Shown here piece after piece: positions 15,884 through 25,211 of a stretch of DNA of 64,000 nucleotides. The position numbers and the translations under genes are program-made. The stretch spans positions 1,764,501 through 1,828,500 of the forward strand of contig NZ_CP141184.1 in NCBI RefSeq assembly GCF_035609205.1, read 5' to 3'. The stretch is from Hymenobacter sp. GOD-10R (lineage in GTDB: Bacteria > Bacteroidota > Bacteroidia > Cytophagales > Hymenobacteraceae). Each line of letters begins with the position of its first letter. The stretch's first letter is position 1. Under the pieces are notes generated by a model that saw only the letters and a list, made by a program, of their open reading frames with translations, did not search any database and was not told the DNA's origin.

Positions 15884-18800
15884 TTAAAAGCTAATAGCAA
15901 AACCGGCGTTGAACAAGCGCTGGGGAGGATAAATCAGACCACCGTTAGAAGAAATCTCGGGGTCAACATCAAGGTCTTTGATGTTCGTCAGCACGTACAA
16001 GTTAGTGGCATTCACATACACGCGGCAGGCCGAAACGCCAACTTTGCTCAGGACAGGTTTTGGGATGTTGTAACCTACCTCCAAGTTACGTAGGCGCAAG
16101 TAGCGGACGTTGCTGACCCAGAAGTCATTGCGGTTGTTATAGTTCGCATGACCAGCGGCGTCGCGTCGTACGGGCGGGTACTTGCCGGGTATCCAGGGGC
16201 TATCCGCGTTGTAAGGGTCGGCGTGGTGCCAGCGGTCTTCGAAGATGTAATTGGGTGAGGTGCCGTTGTTCTGGAATGGGATGCGTAGCTCCACCTCGCG
16301 GCGGAAGGTTTGCATGCCAGCCCCTACAATATCGAAGCTCAGCGTAAAGCCCTTGTAGCCTAAGGTCGTATTGAAGGCATAGTTGAACAAGGGTGGCGCC
16401 CCCTCAATGTAGCCAATAGGACGCTCATCGAGGCCATTGATCAGGCCGTCATTGTTCACGTCTTTGTAGATGAAGTCACCCGGTAGCTGCGTGCGGTTGC
16501 CCTGGCCATCGTTATTAACCGTATAGTCGGCAATTTGCTGCTCAGATTGGAATTGCCCAATCACTTGGTAGCCCCAGTTGATATTGCCCCACCGATCTAC
16601 AAAGGAGTTGCGGTATTCATCCAAGGAGTTGCCAAAGCGAGGCTTATACTGTTGCAGGTCGCGGCGCCGGGCTAAGGTAGCGTTGGCGCTTACCGTATAG
16701 GTGAGGCCTCCGGCTTGGTTGGAGTAGGTTAATTGGCCTTCAATGCCACGAGTAGCATCGGTGTTCAGGTTAGCCTGCGGCAGCGCATAACCTACTTCGC
16801 TGGGTAGCAATAGGTCGTAGCGGGCAGCGGGTAACCCTTTGCGGCGACGCTCAAATACGTCGAACTGACCTGATATCTTGCCATTAAGGAAGCCGAAGTC
16901 TACGCCAACGTTCGACGAGATATTCGTTACCCACGAGAGCGTCGTAACAGGTAAGCCGCGCGGCCGCACGCCAAACACGTAATTGCCGTTGAAAATAGCG
17001 CTGCCGGAGGGGAAGTCGTAACCCGGTTGGTAGCTGTAAGGAGGAACTAAGTAGGTATTGTTGTTGGGGTCATCCAAGTCGTCCGCACCGGTGCGGCCAT
17101 AGCTACCGCGTAGCTTCAACTCACTTAGTACGCTACTTCCTTTGAGGAAAGACTCCTCCGTGAGACGCCAGCCAACAGAAGCTGCTGGGAAGAAGCCGTA
17201 GCGCTTACCGGGCGCGAACAGCCACGAGCCGTCGTAACGACCGAGCACTTCTACCAAGTACTTCTGCTTGTAGTTGTAGTTTACCCGGCCAATGTAGCCT
17301 GCTCTAGCTCGTTCGTAGCGCTCATCAGCTAGGTAATCCTGGCTGGCAAATAACTGAATAGGAATGGTATTGTTAGGCGGTACAGTGTGAATAACGCTGT
17401 AGCGGTCGTCGGTGTCGTAGCGCTCGTAGGCCGCTACCGCCGCAACGCCATGGTCGCCAAACTGCTTGTTGTAATTCAGTTGAAGCTGTCCAAAACGGTC
17501 GAGGGTGTTGCGACGGCGGGTTTCGCGCCAGGGGTTTTGGTTGCCGCCCCCCGCCACCACGTTGTAGGCATCATTGGTTGGGTCGTATTTGTACGCGTTG
17601 TAGGTATACTCGAAGCCGTCGAAGTTGAAGTTAGTGTAGTTGTAGGAGCCCGTGGCGCGAGCCGTCAAACCAAAGTCAAAGCTGTACTCCGCAAAAATAT
17701 TGGCTTTGGCCGCGCGGGTGTCTTCTTGAATAGGACCCGTAATATCGACGGCGTAAGTAGCCGGGTTAACGTTGACGTTGTGCGTCTGATTAATGTACTT
17801 GGGATTATCATTCGCATACGGCCGCTCGGTGGGCCACATGCTAAAGATGCTCAGGAAAGGGTTGAAGTAGTCATCCAAACCCGGCACGCCCGCTTGAAAG
17901 CGGTCTTCGTAACGGCCGCTGATCTGCGTACCAATTTTCAACCGGGGTGTTACCCTAGCTTCAATGTTGGATTGCAGGTTAGTGCGCTTAAAGTGAAAGT
18001 CTTTGATGAGTGCTTCCTGACTTAAGTGGGTGCCCGACAGATAGTACGTTACGTTGTCGCTTCCACCCGAGAGGCTGCCGTTCACAAAGTACTGCGGCAC
18101 GTTAGGCCGCATCACCATCTTGTAGTAGTCGTAGCTCTGGTATCCCTTCTCGGTGCCCACACGCCACTTTTCAAGCTCAGCAGCCGTCAGAGGGGTGCCC
18201 GATACAGGGTCATTCACTACGTTGGGCGCACGGCGTGCCTGCTGGGCTAGGTTTTGCTCCGATTCAACCAGAGCGCGCTGGTGCTGGTAAGCATTCGCCG
18301 GGTGCGGGTACTTCGTAAAGTTCTGCAAGCCATAATAGCCCGAGATGCTGATGGTCGGCTTCTGCCCGGTCTTGCCTCGTTTGGTAGTCACTAGCACCAC
18401 GCCGTTGGCGGCGCGCAGACCGTAGATAGCAGCGGAGGCGTCTTTTAGAATCGAGACGTTTTCAATGTCGGCAATACCTAGGTTGTTGAACTGGCCTACG
18501 TCGGACACAATGCCGTCGATTACATACAGCGGGTCGCCTAGATTACGGATCTGAATGGTCGAGCCGTTACCAGGACGGGCGTCGGGCTGACGAGCCGTAA
18601 TGCCGGGCACACGACCTACCAGTGCGCTGGTGGCTGCTGCCGCCGGTGTACGCAAGATGTCCTCAGATTTAACGCTGCTTACTGCGCCCGTTACTGTCGC
18701 GCGCGACTGGGTGCCGTAGCCTACTACTACTACTTCGTCCAGTGCTTTCTCATCAGCCGCTAGCTTGATGCTCATGCGAGCAGTGCTCGAGGCGGGTAGC

Positions 18801-19159
18801 TCCTGGGTTTGGAATCCGATAAAGGAAAAGACGAGCGTGCTGCCTCCCTCTGGTACGTTCAGCGAGAACTGGCCCTGGGCATCTGTTGTCACGCCTCGGG
18901 TAGTGCCCTTCAGCACCACGTTAACGCCGGGTAGCGGCTCGCCTTTAGTATCAGTCACAACGCCTCGAACAGTGACGTCGGCTGCTTTCACGAGCGGCGC
19001 TGTGGTGCTCGTCGTAGCGCGTTTTAGCGCAGGTGTGTAGCGTGCATCTTCTTCTTCGGAGGCGCCGGAGGCGACGCTAACCGAGGCACATAAAGCTAAT
19101 GGCACCAGAGAGCCACGAACTGCGCTACGAACAAAATTAGTTCGTATTGTTCTTTTCAT
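15884..19159 (-). CDS. SusC/RagA family TonB-linked outer-membrane protein
   Basis: The 1091-residue protein has a signal peptide, then a CarboxypepD_reg-like domain (VRGVVTDTKGEPLPGVNVVL, about residues 62-145), the SusC signature DEVVVVGYGTQ and a plug domain. The plug is marked by LYVIDGIV and by SILKDASAAIYGLRAANGV. The beta-barrel runs to the terminal Phe (AGFAISF). With SusD it forms the outer-membrane importer for oligosaccharides, energised by TonB. It is the first gene of a three-gene operon with SusD and DUF3823. No regulator gene (ECF sigma/anti-sigma, hybrid two-component or SusR) lies next to it. The upstream region carries four 13-bp repeats. Confidence 0.96.
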   Translation of the reverse strand: MKRTIRTNFVRSAVRGSLVPLALCASVSVASGASEEEDARYTPALKRATTSTTAPLVKAADVTVRGVVTDTKGEPLPGVNVVLKGTTRGVTTDAQGQFSLNVPEGGSTLVFSFIGFQTQELPASSTARMSIKLAADEKALDEVVVVGYGTQSRATVTGAVSSVKSEDILRTPAAAATSALVGRVPGITARQPDARPGNGSTIQIRNLGDPLYVIDGIVSDVGQFNNLGIADIENVSILKDASAAIYGLRAANGVVLVTTKRGKTGQKPTISISGYYGLQNFTKYPHPANAYQHQRALVESEQNLAQQARRAPNVVNDPVSGTPLTAAELEKWRVGTEKGYQSYDYYKMVMRPNVPQYFVNGSLSGGSDNVTYYLSGTHLSQEALIKDFHFKRTNLQSNIEARVTPRLKIGTQISGRYEDRFQAGVPGLDDYFNPFLSIFSMWPTERPYANDNPKYINQTHNVNVNPATYAVDITGPIQEDTRAAKANIFAEYSFDFGLTARATGSYNYTNFNFDGFEYTYNAYKYDPTNDAYNVVAGGGNQNPWRETRRRNTLDRFGQLQLNYNKQFGDHGVAAVAAYERYDTDDRYSVIHTVPPNNTIPIQLFASQDYLADERYERARAGYIGRVNYNYKQKYLVEVLGRYDGSWLFAPGKRYGFFPAASVGWRLTEESFLKGSSVLSELKLRGSYGRTGADDLDDPNNNTYLVPPYSYQPGYDFPSGSAIFNGNYVFGVRPRGLPVTTLSWVTNISSNVGVDFGFLNGKISGQFDVFERRRKGLPAARYDLLLPSEVGYALPQANLNTDATRGIEGQLTYSNQAGGLTYTVSANATLARRRDLQQYKPRFGNSLDEYRNSFVDRWGNINWGYQVIGQFQSEQQIADYTVNNDGQGNRTQLPGDFIYKDVNNDGLINGLDERPIGYIEGAPPLFNYAFNTTLGYKGFTLSFDIVGAGMQTFRREVELRIPFQNNGTSPNYIFEDRWHHADPYNADSPWIPGKYPPVRRDAAGHANYNNRNDFWVSNVRYLRLRNLEVGYNIPKPVLSKVGVSACRVYVNATNLYVLTNIKDLDVDPEISSNGGLIYPPQRLFNAGFAISF

Positions 19160-19333
19160 AAGCTTAGGTAGGAGTTTAGTGACACAAAGAGGGTACGCTA
19201 GGGGTATTAATAACTGGGCCGGATAGGCGAGGTGGGAGTCGATGCATACAGTAGGAGAATTACATGGTGAGAGACGACGGAAAAAGTGTTTGACAAAGAC
19301 TTACAGTAGCAGTATTCGGTAAGTTAATCTGTT

Positions 19334-19385
19334 CAATCGTTTGACGCAATCGATTTCTGCAATCGTTTGCCACAATCGATTGTGT
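19334..19385. promoter_or_regulatory. Four 13-bp tandem repeats upstream of susC
   Basis: CAATCG occurs at 19334, 19347, 19360 and 19373, exactly 13 bp apart. The units are CAATCGTTTGACG, CAATCGATTTCTG, CAATCGTTTGCCA and CAATCGATTGTGT. The third with its left flank (TGCAATCGTTTGCC) matches the LacI-family operator TGNAANCGNTTNCA at all fixed positions but one, and the fourth is a perfect 14-bp palindrome (CACAATCGATTGTG). They lie 175-226 bp before the susC start. They are probably a regulator-binding array; which gene they control is inferred. Confidence 0.65.
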
Positions 19386-19397
19386 CAGGTTTTTACT

Positions 19398-19432
19398 CGG
19401 TATAATAGTCTGAAGAGCAGATAGTTATACCG
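19398..19432. repeat. Short inverted repeat in the susC/AKR divergent region
   Basis: CGGTATAA and TTATACCG are separated by about 19 bp. It lies just beyond the 13-bp repeats in the 545-bp divergent gap 19160-19704. It could be a second operator or a weak hairpin. The rest of the gap shows no gene. Confidence 0.45.
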
Positions 19433-19704
19433 AAGTATCTAGTAAAATACTAGCGCTTGTAAGTAGATCGGAGGCGTAATACTAGAAAAATCATCAAACT
19501 ATACCAACTTCATGATGCATTTTATTGTGCTTAAGCTATCAAGAATTGTATACAACCGGGGTCGTTAGCATAGGACAATCGAGTGATTCTAGCGCTTAGC
19601 TTGGAAGTGTGGTGGGGCTAGGCTAACACTAGCGGGCGCTACCTCAACAACGACCTCTCGTCGGAGGCCGGCGTATACAACACCACCAAACCAAAACACC
19701 CCTC

Positions 19705-20685
19705 ATGGACTACATTCGCTTAGGCCAGACCGGCCTGAAAGTTTCTAAAATCTGCCTGGGCACAATGACCTACGGCACGCCCACCGACCGGTGGCCCTGG
19801 GCCCTGAACGAGGAGCAGAGCCGCCCCTTCATCCAGAAAGCGCTAGAGCTAGGTATCAACTTCTTCGACACGGCCGACGTGTACTCCAACGGTGCCAGCG
19901 AAGAGGTAGTAGGCCGCGCCCTACGCGACTTTGCCAAGCGCGACGAGGTAGTGCTAGCCACCAAAGTATACAACCCCATGGGGTCAGATCCGAACAACCG
20001 GGGCCTCTCGCGTAAGCACATCATGAGCGCCATCGATGCGAGCCTTAAACGGCTCGGCACCGACTACGTCGACCTGTACCAGATTCACCGCTGGGACTAC
20101 GACACACCCATTGAAGAAACCTTGGAAGCGCTGCATGACGTAGTGAAGGCGGGCAAGGCTCGCTACATCGGCGCGTCATCGATGTATGCGTGGCAATTTG
20201 CGCAGGCACTGTACCTAGCTGATTTGCACGGCTGGACGCGTTTCGTAAGCATGCAGCCGCACTATAACCTCGTGTATCGGGAGGAAGAGCGCGAGATGCT
20301 GCCGCTGTGTGCGGATCAGAAGATTGGCGTGATTCCTTGGTCGCCGCTGGCCCGCGGGCTGCTCACGGGTGGCCGCAGCAAGGAGCGCAACGAAACTGAG
20401 CGGGCCAAAACCGACAACTTCGGCAAGTCACTCTACGGCCGCAATGATGATTTCGACGTAGCTGACCGCGTGACGGAAATTGCGCAGCAGCACGGCTTAC
20501 CCAACGCCCAAATTGCCTTGGCTTGGATGCTATCGAAGCCGGTTATCACGTCGCCCATCGTGGGGGCCAGTAAGCCTGGTCACCTCGAAGACGCCGTAGC
20601 GGCTGTTTCGGTGAAGCTTTCAGGCGAAGAAATCAAGCGGCTAGAAGAACTGTATCAACCTCACCCGGTGCTAGGTTTCTCATAA
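19705..20685 (+). CDS. Aldo/keto reductase
   Basis: The 326-residue TIM-barrel protein has the AKR tetrad Asp55, Tyr60, Lys87 and His128 (NFFDTADVY, then ATKVYNP and YQIHRWD). NADPH-binding signatures occur near the end (SPLARGLLTGG, then SPIVGASKPGHL). It resembles the AKR11/YghZ-like group that reduces small aldehydes or ketones. The start ATG at 19705 precedes the typical LGQTGLKVSKICLGTMTYG. It is divergent from susC, and no operon partner is seen. The substrate is unknown. Confidence 0.9.
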   Translation: MDYIRLGQTGLKVSKICLGTMTYGTPTDRWPWALNEEQSRPFIQKALELGINFFDTADVYSNGASEEVVGRALRDFAKRDEVVLATKVYNPMGSDPNNRGLSRKHIMSAIDASLKRLGTDYVDLYQIHRWDYDTPIEETLEALHDVVKAGKARYIGASSMYAWQFAQALYLADLHGWTRFVSMQPHYNLVYREEEREMLPLCADQKIGVIPWSPLARGLLTGGRSKERNETERAKTDNFGKSLYGRNDDFDVADRVTEIAQQHGLPNAQIALAWMLSKPVITSPIVGASKPGHLEDAVAAVSVKLSGEEIKRLEELYQPHPVLGFS

Positions 20686-20720
20686 GGCAGTAAGTTGGGC
20701 TTCCGTAAAAAGCCTTAATA

Positions 20721-20830
20721 AAAGCCGTCGTACTAAGCTTATTGAAGTTTCAAGCGTGCAAGCGTAACCTTAATCATTAGGTTTACCAATACACGCGTAA
20801 TACTTCGACAAGCTCAGCACGACGGCTTTT
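20721..20830. repeat. Inverted repeat, family A, diverged copy
   Basis: The right part, with TACTTCGACAAGCTCAGCAC then GACGGCTTTTT, matches the family A arm. The left part (AAAGCCGTCGTACTAAGCTT) is its decayed complement. It follows the AKR gene and ends in a T run on the plus strand, so it may terminate that gene. It fills most of the 288-bp gap to the next gene. Confidence 0.7.
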
Positions 20831-20973
20831 TCTTATTAATTCAGCCTTTGAAAACTGAGCCTGTCTGATGAAATTACCTGAACAGATAAATAGCTTATTA
20901 GAAATGTTACTTTTGGCCCACCAGTAAACGATTCGAAGACAACTCCCTCCAACCGAGTATTACCCCAGCCGCT

Positions 20974-21624
20974 ATGAGCAACATGATTCAGTTTGTCGCC
21001 AACCACGATGATCTGTCCACTGACAAAGGCTTTCAGTTCAAGTTCTACTGCGACAAGTGCCGCAACGGACACATGTCGCGGTTTCAGCCTAACGGTGTTG
21101 GTATTGCGGGTGAGCTAATGCGCGCCGCCGGCAGCCTATTTGGCGGGCTCTTCTCCGATGCCGGCAATGCCGCCTACCACGTGCAGCGCGCTATTGGCGG
21201 CAAAGCCCACGATGAGGCCCTGGAAAAAGCGGTATTAGAAGGCAAACAGCACTTCAAGCAATGTACGCGCTGCGGCCACTGGGTATGCCCCGATGTGTGC
21301 TGGAACAGCAAAGCCGGCCTCTGCGAAGACTGCGCCCCTGACGAACACGAGGAGCTAGCTTCCCAGCAAGCCCAAGCTAGCCGCGAGCAGATTTATACCA
21401 AAACTCGTCAGCAGGATTACACCAAAGACTTGGACTTCCTGAACCGTGGTGGCATAGCGCAGTGCCCGCAGTGCAACGCCAAACTGAACCCCGGCCAGAA
21501 GTTCTGCCCCGAGTGCGGCACGTCGAATATAGCGGCTCAAGGCAAGGAGAAGTTTTGTGTAGACTGTGGCACGAGCATGAAAGCCGATCAGCGGTTCTGC
21601 GCGGAGTGCGGCGCCAAGCAGTAG
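20974..21624 (+). CDS. Zinc-ribbon protein
   Basis: The 216-residue protein is rich in CxxC knuckles. There is an N-terminal pair (CDKC, about residue 26), a central set (CTRCGHWVCPDVCW, then CEDC) and two C-terminal zinc ribbons (CPQC...CPEC and CVDC...CAEC). Between them is a Gly/Ala-rich stretch (GIAGELMRAAGSLFGGLF) that could be a short amphipathic or membrane helix. Similar proteins of unknown role occur singly in many bacteria. It is soluble and has no signal peptide. It is convergent with the GNAT gene, separated by a hairpin. Confidence 0.75.
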   Translation: MSNMIQFVANHDDLSTDKGFQFKFYCDKCRNGHMSRFQPNGVGIAGELMRAAGSLFGGLFSDAGNAAYHVQRAIGGKAHDEALEKAVLEGKQHFKQCTRCGHWVCPDVCWNSKAGLCEDCAPDEHEELASQQAQASREQIYTKTRQQDYTKDLDFLNRGGIAQCPQCNAKLNPGQKFCPECGTSNIAAQGKEKFCVDCGTSMKADQRFCAECGAKQ

Positions 21625-21640
21625 CAGCCATTGCTCCAAG

Positions 21641-21691
21641 TGCAGCGAGGAAGTTGAGCTATAAGTATTATAACTCAGCTTCCTCGCTGCA
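21641..21691. terminator. Hairpin between convergent genes (family I)
   Basis: TGCAGCGAGGAAGTTGAGCT and its complement form a 24-bp stem with one mismatch around a 3-nt loop. It lies between the zinc-ribbon gene (+) and the GNAT gene (-). It is placed as a bidirectional terminator, although T runs are short. Confidence 0.7.
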
Positions 21692-21726
21692 TTCGGAATG
21701 ACAACCGTTTTTTAAGTGCCTAGGTG

Positions 21727-22176
21727 TTACGGCCGCAGCATGTGAATGTGCTCAATATCATCTTCAAGGTAGATGTCATCTTGCTGCTCGAAGCCGAAGC
21801 TTTGGTAGAACTCTCGTAGGTAATACTGCGCGCCAATCTTAATGGGTTGCGGCCCAAACAGGGAATCGCACTGCCCGATGGCTTGCTTCATCAGCTCCCG
21901 ACCTAGCCCGTAGCGCCGGTACTTCGGCGACACTACCACGCGGCCAATGCTCACTTGCTCGTAGCTCTTGCCGGCGTCGAAGAGGCGGGCGTAAGCAGCT
22001 AGGTCGCCGTTTTCGGCGAGGCCTAGCAGGTGATAGGCAGGCTCGTCTTGGCCGTCAATGTCTTGAAAAGCACAGGTTTGCTCCACTACGAATACTTCGC
22101 TGCGGAGCTGAAGCAAAGCATAGAGTTCGGTAAGAGCTAGGTCGTGAAAAGACTTGGTGGTCCAGTGTAGGATCAT
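21727..22176 (-). CDS. elaA: GNAT family N-acetyltransferase, ElaA-like
   Basis: The ATG at 22176 gives 149 residues, the usual ElaA length. The frame upstream is open but has no homology. ElaA features are HWTTKSFHDLALTELYALLQ, LRSEVFVVEQTCAFQDIDG, the acetyl-CoA loop VSIGRVVVSPKYRRYGLGRE and the terminal FYQSFGFEQQDDIYLEDDIE. It transfers an acetyl group from acetyl-CoA; the physiological acceptor of this family is unknown. It precedes the AKR gene on the same strand by 40 bp in reverse order, so co-transcription with that gene upstream is likely. Confidence 0.88.
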   Translation of the reverse strand: MILHWTTKSFHDLALTELYALLQLRSEVFVVEQTCAFQDIDGQDEPAYHLLGLAENGDLAAYARLFDAGKSYEQVSIGRVVVSPKYRRYGLGRELMKQAIGQCDSLFGPQPIKIGAQYYLREFYQSFGFEQQDDIYLEDDIEHIHMLRP

Positions 22177-22216
22177 AGGAGGGACGGAAATAGCGTCAGG
22201 CAAAGGTAGAACGGCC

Positions 22217-23038
22217 TTACAAACTCCGCACAAAAGCGGCCATCTTCTCACGGGTGGCCTCATCGGGCAGCTCGCCTTCGCCCGCTTGCAAGTTGTCGGC
22301 GAGGTGCTGCGGGTCGCGGGTGCCGGGAATGACGCACGTTACGGCCGGATGCGAGAGGATAAATTTGAGTAGAAACTGGGGCCAGCTACTGATACCTAGC
22401 TCTGCCGCCCACGCAGGCAGCGGCTTGTTTTTTACGCGGCTTAGTAGGCTTCCTTCGGTGAAGGGCCGGTTGATGAGCGTGGCGACGCCGCGGGCCGCGG
22501 CCGCGGGCAGGAGGCGCTGCTCGGCGTGGCGGTCGAGGATGGAATAGTTGAACTGCACAAAATCAATGCGTTCCGTGGATAGCACCCGCTCCAATTCAGC
22601 ATGCATGCTGTCGGTGTAGTGCGTGATGCCAATATACTTCACCTGACCAGCGGCCTGCCAGTCGCGCAGCGTGGCGAGGTGGGTTTGCCAATCCATGAGG
22701 TTGTGAATCTGGATCAGGTCGAGACTGGTGCGTTGCATTTTGCGAAGCGAGGCTTCCATTTGCTGAATGCCGGCCGTGCGTCCTTTGGTCCAGACTTTGG
22801 TGGCGTAGAAGAACTCCTCCCGGGCCGTCGACTGCGCCGTCAGGTCACCAATTACCTCCTCCGAGCGGCCGTACATGGGGGAGGAATCGATAACTGTTCC
22901 GCCTGCGGCGTGCAGGGTGTCAAGGGTTTGCAGAAGCGTTGGATAAGCGGCTTTGCTAGCGGTGTCGAACGTCTGCCAGGTACCTAGGCCGATGACAGGT
23001 AGTGGCTGTTGGGTGGAAGGAATGGGACGGGTAAGCAT
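22217..23038 (-). CDS. Aldo/keto reductase, short form
   Basis: The 273-residue protein opens with LPVIGLGTWQTFD and has the AKR catalytic set: Asp51 in TVIDSSPMYGRSEEVIG, Tyr56, Lys82 in ATKVW and His113 in QIHNLMDW. Relative to classical AKRs the Thr-Ala-Asp phrase is replaced by DSSPMYG, as in a group of short bacterial members of unknown substrate. The NADPH-end motif is CVIPGTRDPQHLADNL. It lies just upstream of elaA on the minus strand. Confidence 0.87.
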   Translation of the reverse strand: MLTRPIPSTQQPLPVIGLGTWQTFDTASKAAYPTLLQTLDTLHAAGGTVIDSSPMYGRSEEVIGDLTAQSTAREEFFYATKVWTKGRTAGIQQMEASLRKMQRTSLDLIQIHNLMDWQTHLATLRDWQAAGQVKYIGITHYTDSMHAELERVLSTERIDFVQFNYSILDRHAEQRLLPAAAARGVATLINRPFTEGSLLSRVKNKPLPAWAAELGISSWPQFLLKFILSHPAVTCVIPGTRDPQHLADNLQAGEGELPDEATREKMAAFVRSL

Positions 23039-23094
23039 AGAATATAAGGTTTAGCGGGGCTTGTGCATGGCGTATCGCAGAACGATTCGCGTCT

Positions 23095-23225
23095 GCCGGT
23101 CCGATGCCCTAGACGTCTGACCGGTTGTCAGCTACGGGCGTTTGGTTGATCGTTCTTTCTGTCCCTAATAGGGTTGCATACATCCGCAACGACAACCGGT
23201 CGGACGCCCTAGGTGTCCGACCGGC
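23095..23225. repeat. Inverted repeat, family E copy 2
   Basis: Arms of 35 bp (23095-23129 and 23191-23225) contain GACAACCGGTCGGACGCCCT and complements, with a few mismatches. Just beside it (23240-23272) is a hairpin CGCGAAG-TAGGGG-CTTCGCG, similar to an arm of the family H element at 56021. The pair fills the gap between the AKR and SDR genes on the minus strand. Confidence 0.85.
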
Positions 23226-23272
23226 GGGCGCGAGTCGTTTCGCGGTACGCGAAGTAGGGGCTTCGCGCTACA

Positions 23273-24010
23273 TCAACTCATGTACAAGCCGCCGTTCACG
23301 TTGATTGTCTGCCCATTGATGTAGCCGTTGGTAGCGAGCAGCAGCACCGCGTCGGCTACTTCTTGCGGCTGGCCAAAGCGCTTCATCGGAATGAGGTCGG
23401 GGGTGATTTTGGGGTTGTTCCGGATCATGTCCGTCTCAACTAAGGCCGGCGCAACAGCATTGGCCGTAATGCCGTGCTGGGCTAGCAGCGACGCGTAGGA
23501 GTGCATCAGACCGATCAGGCCCGCTTTCGAGGCCGTGTAGTGCGGGCCGATAACGCCACCCGTTTGCGCCGCCGTCGACGAGATGGTAATAATACGCCCG
23601 AAGCCCTTCGCCATCATGCTCGGAATAGCAGCCTGACTGACCAAAAACGCCGACGTAAGATTGGTGTGCAATACCTGCTGCCAGTCGTCTAGCGTGATTT
23701 CAAGGAACGGCTTCGGCACGCCAATTCCCGCGTTGTTTACCAGGATATCGACCTCGCCGGCTCGCGCTCTTATCTGTTGGAAGAGCTGCGCCACTGCCTG
23801 TGCATCAGCTACATCAGCCTGAATAGCAAAGGCTTTGCCTTGCTGCTGCGTGATTTCCTGCACAAGGGCTTCGGCAGCTTCTTGGTTGGCGTGATAGTTT
23901 ACGGCTACGGTAGCGCCCGCTCGGGCTAGGGTACGGGCAATGCTTTCGCCCAGGCCTCGGCTAGCTCCTGTCACCAAGGCTACTTTGCCGCTGAGGGGTT
24001 GGTTCTCCAT
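23273..24010 (-). CDS. SDR oxidoreductase, FabG-like
   Basis: The ATG at 24010 gives 245 residues, the normal length for classical SDRs. It shows TGASRGLG (cofactor), VNNAG, catalytic Ser144/145, Tyr158 and Lys162 (HYTASKAGLIGL), and the C-terminal YINGQTINVNGGLYMS. The strong NVNGG ending is typical of 3-oxoacyl-ACP reductase-like enzymes. It is a stand-alone SDR without fatty-acid genes nearby, so the substrate is not certain. It ends 23 bp before the family E and H repeats. Confidence 0.87.
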   Translation of the reverse strand: MENQPLSGKVALVTGASRGLGESIARTLARAGATVAVNYHANQEAAEALVQEITQQQGKAFAIQADVADAQAVAQLFQQIRARAGEVDILVNNAGIGVPKPFLEITLDDWQQVLHTNLTSAFLVSQAAIPSMMAKGFGRIITISSTAAQTGGVIGPHYTASKAGLIGLMHSYASLLAQHGITANAVAPALVETDMIRNNPKITPDLIPMKRFGQPQEVADAVLLLATNGYINGQTINVNGGLYMS

Positions 24011-24120
24011 AAGTACATGAAAGAGGTTGTCGGGACACGCCACGGCCCGTTCAATTATGGAACGGATTGGCTGCCTGATAGTCATAATGAACTGACGGTA
24101 AGGCACGCCGTGGCACGTGC

Positions 24121-25176
24121 CTACGGAATGATCTTTTCGGCTTTCAGGTGCTCAAACTGGTTGCGGAAGGACGTGAAGCTGTCCAGGTGCATTTCGTGGA
24201 AGCCAAAGCGGCGCAATTTATTCACGTCGAAGAAGGCGTCGGCTTCTACGTTGAAGATGAAGTCGCCGAAGGGCCACTGAGCTAGCTCATCCAGTGTGTG
24301 CTGCTTCAGGCCGTACTTCTCCACCATTTGCTGCCACAGCTCGGCTTTGTCTTCCATGTATTCGTGCAGCGGGAAGGTGATGGGCTCGGCATATTCCACC
24401 CCGAAGTACTCGGCGAACTTGGGCCACAGCTGACTCCAGCGGAAAATGTCGCCGTTGGTGACGTTGAAGATTTCCTCGTTGCACTCTTCGTGCGTCGAGA
24501 CCCACTCCATGGCTTTGGCTAGGATATTGGCGTCCGTCACGTTCACTAGTACCTCGTAGGCTTTTAGGCTGCCAGGGAAGCGGAACGGCACCTTTAGCTC
24601 CTTGCACAAGCTGGCGTACACGGCAATGAGGTTGGCTAGGTTCATCGGGTTGCCCACGGCAAAACCCACCACAATATCGGGCCGCACGGACGTCCAGCTC
24701 CAGGCTTTTCCCACGGAGTGCTCACGCAGGAAATCTTCTTGGCTGTAGTAGAAATTGGGGGGAAAGTGGCGCGGATCAGTTTCCAGCGCGGGCGTTTTGT
24801 AGCGACCTAGGTGCGCGCCGTAGGCCTTGCCACCCTGAATAAACGTGACATGCTTGAAATTCGGCGCTACCTGTTCCAATCCAATCACGAGGTTGCGGAG
24901 CAAGTCCAAGTTGACTTGTGTTTGGGCGGCCAAGGTCTTGCCTTCAATATAAGCGGCGTAAAATACGTGCGTGACCTCGCGGAGCTGATCTGCCTGCTGG
25001 GCCACGGCTTCCGGGTTAAGCAGGTTTAGCTGCACGTATTGCGCTGTGGTTTCATAATCCAGCGGCGAAGCGGAGGTGACAATGGTATTCCAATTGCCGG
25101 TCGACAGGAGGTGGCTGACCGCGTTGCGGCCGATGATGCCGTTGCCGCCAACTACAAGAACAGTGTTCGTGGGCAT
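24121..25176 (-). CDS. PRISE-family enone reductase-like SDR
   Basis: The 351-residue protein belongs to the PRISE group of extended SDRs (progesterone 5-beta-reductase/iridoid synthase-like). It has VVGGNGIIGRNAV for NADPH, the family hallmark NFYYSQED at residues 141-148 (its Tyr144 matches the catalytic Tyr) and GGKAYGAH, whose Lys117 matches the catalytic Lys. These enzymes reduce activated C=C bonds of small enones using NADPH. Bacterial members are poorly studied. The start ATG at 25176 immediately precedes the Rossmann motif. It is upstream of the FabG-like gene on the same strand. Confidence 0.85.
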   Translation of the reverse strand: MPTNTVLVVGGNGIIGRNAVSHLLSTGNWNTIVTSASPLDYETTAQYVQLNLLNPEAVAQQADQLREVTHVFYAAYIEGKTLAAQTQVNLDLLRNLVIGLEQVAPNFKHVTFIQGGKAYGAHLGRYKTPALETDPRHFPPNFYYSQEDFLREHSVGKAWSWTSVRPDIVVGFAVGNPMNLANLIAVYASLCKELKVPFRFPGSLKAYEVLVNVTDANILAKAMEWVSTHEECNEEIFNVTNGDIFRWSQLWPKFAEYFGVEYAEPITFPLHEYMEDKAELWQQMVEKYGLKQHTLDELAQWPFGDFIFNVEADAFFDVNKLRRFGFHEMHLDSFTSFRNQFEHLKAEKIIP

Positions 25177-25211
25177 GAGAAGCTAGGTTGAGGAAAAAGA
25201 ATTGGTGAGCA

